64,000 nucleotides of DNA from Pictodentalium vernedei (taxonomy: Eukaryota; Mollusca; Scaphopoda; Dentaliida; Dentaliidae): contig CM062295.1 of assembly GCA_031216915.1 (NCBI GenBank), forward strand, positions 182,914,927 to 182,978,926, read 5' to 3'. Positions 55,925-64,000 of this stretch are shown one piece after another. Every line of letters begins with the position of its first letter. Within the stretch, counting starts at the first letter, position 1. The position numbers were made by a program, and so were the translations under genes. The notes beneath the pieces were generated by a model. That model was not told where the DNA came from. It saw only the letters and a program-made list of their open reading frames with translations, and ran no database searches.

Positions 55925-57097
55925 ATAAATGGGTTGATGGATGGATGACTGTGCCAAAGGATTTAACAGTACTGGTGGGTGTCCAATGTGGGATACCCAT
56001 CTGTGCCCATAAGCAAATTTTATGTTCCAATAAGACTAAAATCCCTGCTCTCTGATTGGACGAGAGCTCACATAGTTTTTTTCTATGTCTGAAATCACCA
56101 AGCAAAGTATTTGAAGTTGCCTATTTTATAATTATTCCATTGATGGAGTGACATCGATGGAGTGACTTGCAAACTGCTTCATTTTTGTAGATTTCTCACA
56201 TATGCAGCAGGAGATGTTTCAAATGAAGTGTTGCTTAAACTACAGATAGGTTTATGATTTGAAGTAAGATGGAGTGACCTTGACCTTTATCTTATTTATC
56301 TACTATTTGTCCAGTGGTGTCAAGGGGTGCTTCCCATCCCATGAACATAAGCTTTGAGCCACAAACCTCAGACCATCTTACCATCTATTCATCACAAAAA
56401 CTTATAATGTACATGCTTTCTCTGTTTACTATTTTCCCACTTGACACTTCTTAGGAGCTTCTTGAAAACAGATGCCAAGAGATGAAGTGGTCAACCGCAG
56501 AAAGAAGAACAGAAATTTTCTTGTGGTTATTCTTCAACTCCAGCTGATACTACAAGAACCAAGTTTAATGTTTATATCAAAGATGGCTCCATCCTCACTA
56601 ATTCATAATCGTTTTACCAGCTCATAAACTGACAGAGTTAAAAATATTAAACTAAGTTCACAAAAAAGGAAGCTTGAACTTCATAATCTAATACTCACTG
56701 AAGAACAATGGACTAACTTCCTGTAAAAGTTTGCAAATTGGGTGTAGGAAATTTCTCCTTTTTGATCTGTGTCCACTTCCTGAATAAAATGAAATGAAGA
56801 GAAAGATGAAAACTTGCTGTCTCATGATGTAATTAAATAATGAGAAAAGTAACATTAAGTTAAACAAAAGTTTCTAAACATCTCTCAACTCTGTGTGTTG
56901 TCTCATTTCTAACAGCACCCAGAAAATATTTTCCAAGACAAGGAGCCGGCAAGATTTTGCAAAAGAGAGCAGTCTAAATTTTATCAATGAAACTTGTGTG
57001 AAGAAGACAGGGACAGCCCAGACTGAAAAACTAAGCCTTTACTTTATCCTCTGCGCACTGATGTCTAAAAAATCAAATTTTCACGTCACAAATTTAT
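55925..57097. other. Unassigned stretch
   Basis: No domain in frames of up to 86 codons. A 'gagtgaccttgacctttat' scrap at 56272 recalls the 12465-12850 repeat. Confidence 0.35.
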
Positions 57098-57202
57098 CCC
57101 ATCATCCAACTGGGAATTTAACCAATTCAGTCTTGTTTGACGGATTCAAATGAGCTCTGTCAAACATGACTGAATTGGTTAAATTCCTAATTGCATGATG
57201 GG
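57098..57202. repeat. Foldback with CTTGTTTGA-type core
   Basis: Arms CCCATCATCCAACTGGGAAT / 'attcctaattgcatgatggg' and TTTAACCAATTCAGTC / GACTGAATTGGTTAAA. The core is TTGTTTGACGG / TGTCAAAC. Confidence 0.78.
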
Positions 57203-57290
57203 GAAAAATTGGTGACTTTAAAATTTCATTTTATAAACATCAGTGTGCAGGGGTTGATGTATTGGGTTGAGTACTATCAGGACTTTCAGA

Positions 57291-57475
57291 ATGAAAGTGT
57301 CAATGACACTGTAGCTTAACTTGAATGTGTGTTGTTTTTGATGAAAAGGATAATGTTCAATGTTTATGAAAGGATTACGAAATACGACAAGAATTGTGAT
57401 AATTGAGAATATATTAATTTTTGTTCCCTGCATGCTATGTTTTCAATAAAAAATAATTTGAGGAATACACTGTAC
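57291..57475 (+). mobile_element. Family 2 head, truncated
   Basis: AATGAAAGTGTCAATGACAC plus ~150 bp collinear with 60832-61010 (GATGAAAAGGATAATGTTCA, 'atgttttcaataa'). It stops before any array. Confidence 0.7.
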
Positions 57476-57545
57476 TGAAGCAGCCAAAAGGACCATGCGG
57501 AAGGGCCTTAAAAACAAATTTTTTACTTTTTTAGGCCTTATGAAT
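57476..57545 (+). repeat. Dispersed motif, inverted copy at 63790-63856
   Basis: GCAGCCAAAAGGACCATGCG, 'gaagggcctt', AAATTTTTTACTTTTTTAGG and 'ccttatgaat' reappear inverted at 63790-63856. Confidence 0.6.
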
Positions 57546-57859
57546 ATTTAGATTTTAAAACAATTTTTTGGAGTCCTCAGTATATCTTATTGATGATACA
57601 GAATCTAAGTGCACCAAGAGCGTGTCATAAAATAAGAATAAAAAATTCTGTTCAGGAAGATTTTTGCCAAATTGTTTCTGTTTACATTCCCATAAACAGA
57701 AATCACAGGCCTGACGATTTGAGGCGAAGGGCCATTCGGATTGCATGGAGGTTACCTAAAATGAAAAACGGGTGAACAAAACATAGATCACGCCAAATTG
57801 TTGCCGGCTCTCACAAAATTTTTGCCAGGTTGAATGATCTACTTTGAAAGAATGGTAGA

Positions 57860-58014
57860 ATGATGTTGAGCATCAACCAATCATCAGGTGCATAGGTGTT
57901 TGCATCTGCCTGAAGTATAGCTACTCTGTTGGCCAATTATTGGCCAACAGAGCAGCTATACATCAGGCAGATGCAAACACCTGTGCTGATGATTGGTTGA
58001 TGCTCAACATCATT
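57860..58014. repeat. 155-bp near-perfect foldback
   Basis: Arms of ~72 bp: ATGATGTTGAGCATCAACCA to AGTATAGCTACTCTGTTGGC, mirrored after a minimal loop at CCAATTATTGG. Very few mismatches, so the element is young or maintained. Confidence 0.85.
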
Positions 58015-58526
58015 TTAAACTGTTGATCATCTGAAGATTTCAACACAAATCAGAAAATGGGAATAATTTAGGTCTTTGCCACAAGTAGTGATTACGGATG
58101 GATGCCATACTCTTCTGCAGTATGCTAGCCCATACCAAGATTAGGCTATAATTGCAACTAATTTGTATCTGAATTGCTGCAACACAACCTCATTTCATCA
58201 GGATATTACCCATTGGGGCAAAAACATGGCTATGATATAACAGTTCATATATCAGCACAGTTATGGTACATATGTATTTAGGTTAGCTAATGGGTTACCT
58301 GAATCAAATGCAGGGGCACGAATGATAGGTTACCAAAGCTAAGACCAGGTGAACGATAAATGGGTTACGCAAAATTTTGAAATCAGCAGGCCTGCATCAT
58401 ATTCCATGGATGTGCTTCATATTTTCTTGGAAATAAAAATGCATGTCTATGAAGTTGATCTGTCACAGTTTATTGAAGAGTACCTTAATTTGTTTCATGG
58501 AAAATCCATATGAACAAATTCTAACA
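58015..58526. other. Unassigned stretch
   Basis: No gene or repeat family recognised. Confidence 0.35.
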
Positions 58527-59045
58527 ACAAGAGGCCTCAAGGGGCCTTAATTGCTCACATGATAAAGTGGTTCAAAGAAGATCACATGTAGTTAGTCATG
58601 GTTCATCATTATTACAGAGGAATGAAGTCATGAAATTATTCATAACTCCAGTGTCCATGTCAGATGATTATTATCATAGGTCTTCCTGACTGCTTCCAAT
58701 TCTATCAGCTGTAGACCAGCACTGCCAAACTTGCAAGGGTCATCATGTCACTGCAGTTTGAAATGCAAATTTTATGGAAAAAAAAACACTCAAGAATGGA
58801 TTTGAACAAACTTGGACCCCCACCTGCCTATCCCCCTCCCTCCAAAGAGAGCCCAAATTTTAAGGCAGGGACTGAATCTGATCTTCCCAGAGATGTTATA
58901 TACCAAATATGAAAAGATTCTGATTGGTGGTTCTGGAGAAAAAGATTTTTGAAGAAAGTCCCTCATATTGCATTGAAGAAAGTCCCTCATATTGCACTAA
59001 GTTAAAATTCAGAGCCCAAATATTAACCCAGGGAATTCCCCCCTC

Positions 59046-59079
<34 letters not shown>

Positions 59080-60797
59080 AGATGTTGTATACCAAATATG
59101 AAAGGATTCTGACAGGTGGATCTGAAGAAGAAAATTTTTAAAGAAATTTCCTCATTAAAAAGTTAAACTTTGGGTGCCAATAGAGAGCCCAAATATTAAC
59201 CCAGGGACCCGATTTGAGCATATTTGAATCTGAGCCCCCTAAAGATGTTGCATACCAAATATGAAAGCATTCTTTCTGGTGGAGCTGAAAAAAAGGATTT
59301 CTAAGAAATTTCCTCATACTGCAATAGGGTGAAATTTGGGCTCCCATAGCAAGCCCAAATATTAACCCAGGGACTCGATTTGAACAAACTTGAATCTGAC
59401 CCCCCTAGAGATGATGTATCCCAAATATCAAAAGATTCTAATTGATGGTTCTGGAGAAGAAGATTTTTAAATATTGCTCCAGTAGAGAGCTCAGATTTTA
59501 ACCCAGGGACCCGATATGAACAAATGTGAATCTGACCCTCCTAGAGCTGTTGTATACCAAATATGAAATGATTCTGACTGGTGGATCTGAAGAAGAAGAT
59601 TTTTAAAGAAATTTACCCATATTGCACCAAGGTAAAATTCGGGCCCCCATAGAGATCCCAAATATTAACCCAGGAACTCTATTTGAACAAACTTGAATCT
59701 CACCTGCCTAGAGATGCTGTATACCAAACATGAAGGGATTCTCACTGGCGTATCTGAAGAAGACGATTCTTTAAAAAAATTTCCTCATATTGTACTAAGT
59801 TAAAATTCAGGTCCCCATAGGAAGCCCAAATATTAACTGAGAGACTTGATGTGAACAAACTTGAATCTGACCCTCATAACAATGATGTTTACTAAATATT
59901 AAAACATTCTGACCAGTGATTCTGAAGAAGATTTTTAAGCTTATTTCACATATTGCCCTAAGTTAAGATTTGGGCTCCTGTATTGAGCCCAAATACGAAC
60001 CAAGGGGCTTAAAGTGAACAAACTTGTATCTGCCCCCCCCCCCCCCCCCCCCCCTCCCCTATGGATTCGGTATGCCAAATATCAGAAGATTCTGATTATT
60101 GGTTCTGGAGAAGAAACTTTTTTTATATTTGCAAATATGTTGACTCAGCATTTATTCGATGCCTCCCCCCCCCCCCCCACCCCCAGAGCCCAGAGAACAT
60201 GCTAACAAAACCGGTGGCAATTTTTTTTTATCATTCAATTCTACTGGTTCTACGGAAGCTTCATACCAGATAACAGTTCTCTGTTCCATGTGGTTTGGGA
60301 AAGATGGGCGTTTGAAAATATGGGAAAGCGTGAATCAAGTATTTATGACCCAATAATACCACATACCACATTTCGTTCAAATCGGACCATTGGTTCAGAA
60401 AGTAGAAATTTTGGGTGGGGCCCAAAATCTTGCCCCTCCCATTACGAAGGCAAATATTGCTTCATGAACTTCGTTTGGACAATCTTGATTCTACTCCTCA
60501 TAAGAAAGCTTCATACCAAATACCAAGGCACTGTACCCACTGGTTCAGAGATGAAGATTTTTCTAGAATTTTGGAGCATTTCCCCCCACTCCCTCCCTAT
60601 GGGGCGTGGCAACTTTATTTGAATAAACTTGAATTGACATGTGATAAGAACCATGCATATCAAATTTGGTTCAATTCGGCCCAGGCGTTTAGGAGAAGTC
60701 GATAATGGAAAGTGCATGTCAGACGGACAACAGACACCAGACGAAAGACAGAAAGTGATCACTTGAGCTCCCCCTGACTTTCAGTCAGGTGAGCTAA
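58527..60797 (+). mobile_element. Family A element E7, complete reference copy
   Basis: Head ACAAGAGGCCTCAAGGGGCC then TTGCTCAC. Lead to ~58850. Array of about seven ~165 bp units (58860-60080). Right part with GCAAATATGTTGACTCAGC. Tail hairpin TGACTTTCAGTCA and GGTGAGCTAA. Long C runs sit at the same phase of two units (59047-59078, 60033-60054). Non-coding. GTGAGC (tail) mirrors GCTCAC (head). Confidence 0.8.
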
Positions 60798-60831
60798 AAA
60801 TTAATCTACCACTCCACCTGTTAAGACAAAA

Positions 60832-61790
60832 TGAAAGTGTCAAGACATTGTAACTTAACTTGACTGTGTGTTTGATGAAAAGGATAATGTTCAATGTTTA
60901 TGAAAGGATTATGAAATAAGACAAGAATTGTGATAAGTGAGAATATGTTAACTTCCCTACATGGTATGTTTTCAATAAGAATAATTTGAGGTGTAGACTG
61001 TACTAAAGAATTGAGGCCTGGGTTAATGTGGCCCTCACAGTTAATGTATGTCAACCAAAGTGACCAAGTTACAGTAAAATCATTCCAAAACGAGTCATCC
61101 TACCGAGATATAATGAAATCCCTTCATAAATATAACTCATAGACTTTGCTAAAGGAATCTGGACCACGATGGTCCTGCAGTCACAGTTGACCAATCCTGA
61201 CCAAAATAGGATAGTCACATCTAGATATCATACCAAGTTACCCACCAAGTTACAGTGAAATCCCTTCATAAAAACCTATGGACAGTGCTAAAGGAATCTA
61301 GGTCAAATGATCCAGGTGGCGGTAATGGCTGATCGTGACCAAAATAGGACAGTCTCATCTAGACATCATACCAAGTTATCCTTCCAAGTTACAATGAAAT
61401 GGCTTCTCTAAAACGACCTATAAGACTGTGCTAAAACTTTTCGGGTTTTAGGCTCACATGGCCATTACGGTTCACTGATTGTGACCAAAAGGGGACGTGC
61501 TCATCTAGACATTATATGGAGTCATCCTACCAACTTACAATGAAATCCCTTCATAAACATGACCTGTAGACTGTGCTAAAGGTTTTCAGGTTTCGGGCTC
61601 GCATAGCCATCATGGTTGATCGATCAAAAGGCGACGTTCTCATCTAGACATGACCTCGAACCTGCATATGAAATTTTGTGATGATCGGACAAGAACTATG
61701 GGGTGTAGCCTGGGCTAAAAAAATGGTGAACAGACGCACAGACTTCCGCATGTGTGATAATAATAGCTTATCTTGACTTTGGCTGTTGAC
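60832..61790 (+). mobile_element. Family 2 element with ~140 bp array
   Basis: Diverged head AATGAAAGTGTCAAGACATT. Array 61070-61690 of four ~140-160 bp units (TCATCTAGACATCATACCAA, AATGAAATCCCTTCATAAA, GACTGTGCTAAAG). The degraded tail is AATAGCTTATCTTGACTTTG. Confidence 0.68.
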
Positions 61791-62303
61791 CGAAGTAAGT
61801 CAGAATGGAAAAACCTTTTATCTATAATCCCTGAATTCCCTAAGGTGAACATATGTGTGGATATACAGGGTTATTACAATATACCCCCACTCAAGAGAAG
61901 AAGTTGGTTTTACAAAATTAAATGTAATTCAACAGTTAAATTCAACCTCATTGTTCTTTCTGAACCGTAATTTGATTGGCAGAGAGCCAGTCGGCTCTGT
62001 GCTCTAATCTCAGGTAAATTCGCTCTCGCTGTGCTCTAATTACCAAAAGTGGGTCAACTAGAACATGTCTGTATACTCGCTACATATGAGCAACGTCACT
62101 AAGCTGCTTGTATCACAAACTGAACACACTCCAGAATTGTTTTCTATAGCAATGGTTGTCAGTGTCCGTGTTTCAAAGTACACCTTGTACATTCGATCAT
62201 GGCAAATAGACTGAGATCGAAAATGACATTTTTTGATTGTTTTTCTTCAAATAAAACAGGTTTGGTGAATTTTTTCACTTCTGTCAATGACTGGAATTAC
62301 AAT
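61791..62303. other. Unassigned stretch
   Basis: Nothing recognised. Confidence 0.3.
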
Positions 62304-62449
62304 GGAGATAAATGTCTCTTGTTTTGTTAGACATTCAGGAATTTGACTATGGAAAACCATTTGTTAACTCGCCCCTTCAGAGCTTGTTAATAAATGGTTT
62401 CTATAGTCAAACTCCCAAATGTCTAATTCAATAAGAGACGTTTATCTCC
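62304..62449. repeat. 146-bp foldback
   Basis: Arms GGAGATAAATGTCTCTTGTT / 'aataagagacgtttatctcc', TTAGACATT / AATGTCTAA and TTTGACTAT / ATAGTCAAA. The ends point to a small MITE of unknown type. Confidence 0.75.
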
Positions 62450-64000
62450 TAATTAGAATGCTGATTTTGGGGGAATAATGATAGTCAGATATGATTCCTA
62501 TATTATGCAAAAGGATAAAGAGAAAATACTGGTTATGTTGTTTTATGTCAATCGACAAAGAAACATTAAAATAACTTCAGTTTAGGCCAAACAACACTAA
62601 ATAATCGATTCTCAGGCAATTTTTTTTAAAACGAATGAGGGAGGGTGCTTTTATTTTTTATTCCTGATGGAATGGTCACTGATGCCTAAAATCCAGTTGT
62701 GAGAGCCTGTGAGCAAGAATAATCATACAACACAAAATCAATATAGAAAAAACGAAAATGTAAATCAAAAATAATAAGAGTTTTTCAAATAAATAATACT
62801 CTTATTATTTTTTATTTCCATTTTATAGAGCGCTATCACAAAATCAATCCTAGATCATTTCGCAACCTCATGGTTCCCGAATTTTAATTTTTATCGGAAA
62901 ATAACTTACATTTTTTTTAATTTTCGTTAAAATATTACACTATTATCATTTATTAACAAACTATAAATTATTCTAATTTCCCAATAAATATCTTGTTTAT
63001 TGATGCAAACTTGATCCAAAACAGCTGATCTGGCATAGAAGTCAACGCAAGTACTTGAGAGTACTGGCAATCCTTTCTGCAATGTCGGACACCAGAGTAA
63101 AGTCCCTTGAGTGCTAAACGTTGCTAAAACATTCTTCAAAACACCTTTGGAGGAGTCAAAATTTTCTCTTTATATTGAACTATACAGCATCACTGGCATG
63201 TTTTTTTTTTATTCAGTCGCTCTAAGTTAAAATACTACCTGTTTGGGGTTCAGGTATGAAAACGTCCCCAAGACTGACCAAGAAAAAACGTGATTTTGTG
63301 ATTGTTTTTCGTATTTATTTTGTACATACATATGAGAATCATGTCGCATTTCAGGAAAAGAATAACAATACTGTATCAATGTATATGACATATAGCATCG
63401 CAAATCATAATATCGTAATACGATACTGCTAAAATCACTCCCTGTGATGGTTTCAAACATTTTGAATTTAGCTTCCGAAATAAATATGATGGACGCGGGC
63501 CAAAAAAAAATGAACCTGCCGCTGCCTGAGAATAAAAAGATTAATTTTGTTTAGCCTTAACTCTGTTCTCTTAGAAGAATATTGTAAAAAACCATTGAGG
63601 CATTATGTGAAAATACCTGGAACAGTTCCCTCAGTTTACTCGTATTTATTTTTAAATTTATTCTTGGCATCCATGCCTTCAGATTTTTCAAAGTGACACT
63701 GAAATAAAACAAAAAATTAAATTCTAAATCACTCTGCATGCTCTGCTCTGAAAATAAATTGATGAGAGAAAACCCACAAATTAATATATTCACAATAAGG
63801 CCTAAAAAAAATAAAAAATCTGTTTCTCAGGCCCTCCGGCATGGTCCTTTTGGCTGCCGCATGCTCTCTTTTTATAACCAATTTAAACTTTAAAAAAATT
63901 AAAATTAAATGATTTATGTCTGATATTTTACCCAAGTTAAAAAAATTGATGAATTTGTCCCTTGAGTGCAAGAAGGCTTTGCAATGCTTTAGCATTGCAA
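62450..64000. other. Unassigned AT-rich end of the window
   Basis: A short hairpin at 62766-62817 (AAAAATAATAAGAGT / ACTCTTATTATTTTT) and the inverted motif at 63790-63856. No gene; frames of up to 88 codons lack domains. Confidence 0.4.

Overview
The window looks like AT-rich nuclear DNA from a marine invertebrate, most likely a mollusc and perhaps a bivalve. This rests on the repeat types: interspersed elements carrying 140-170 bp tandem arrays with hairpin ends, a tRNA-derived SINE, DIRS retrotransposons and TTAA-flanked palindromic MITEs. The species cannot be named from the sequence. I found no convincing host gene, rRNA, free-standing tRNA or CRISPR. The protein-coding sequence I recognise belongs to transposons.

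Layout. 1-4722: array-bearing 'family A' elements nested in each other, with a TTAA-MITE inside. 5152-6250: a ~152 bp minisatellite element. 6250-11167: a Tc1-like transposon split by a 3.5-kb element with 41-bp terminal inverted repeats (TIRs), which itself carries a MITE, a tandem array and a SINE fragment. 13226-13591: a SINE with a perfect 14-bp target duplication. 13738-20690: two more family A elements, MITEs and foldbacks. 20696-29844: a TTAA-MITE split by a decayed DIRS element (copy B), which is in turn split by a ~168 bp array element. 30420-36297: a nearly complete DIRS element (copy A), minus strand, with gag-like, RT/RNase H and tyrosine recombinase regions. 37613-37835: an intact MITE. 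37996-43495: a family A element that received three later insertions (DIRS fragment C, a hAT-like element with an 8-bp duplication, a Tc1-like element with a TA duplication). 43500-44250: another Tc1-like relic. 44560-55924: a chain of array-bearing elements of two families. 58527-60797: a complete family A element. 60832-61790: a family 2 element. The remainder is unassigned DNA with several foldbacks.

The strongest observations are: (1) the DIRS copies keep an internal complementary region that is the reverse complement of the element's two ends joined through a copy-specific trinucleotide (GTT in A and B, ATG in C), as a circular-intermediate model predicts; (2) the TGA separating the gag-like and RT frames of copy A is CGA in both corresponding segments of copy B, and two frameshifts of A are not shared by B; (3) two otherwise different array-bearing families share one architecture (head hairpin, short subterminal inverted repeat, minisatellite core, tetranucleotide tract, tail hairpin, ending GAGCTAA), resembling non-autonomous Helentrons; (4) several nested insertions have base-exact junctions, so their order can be read directly.
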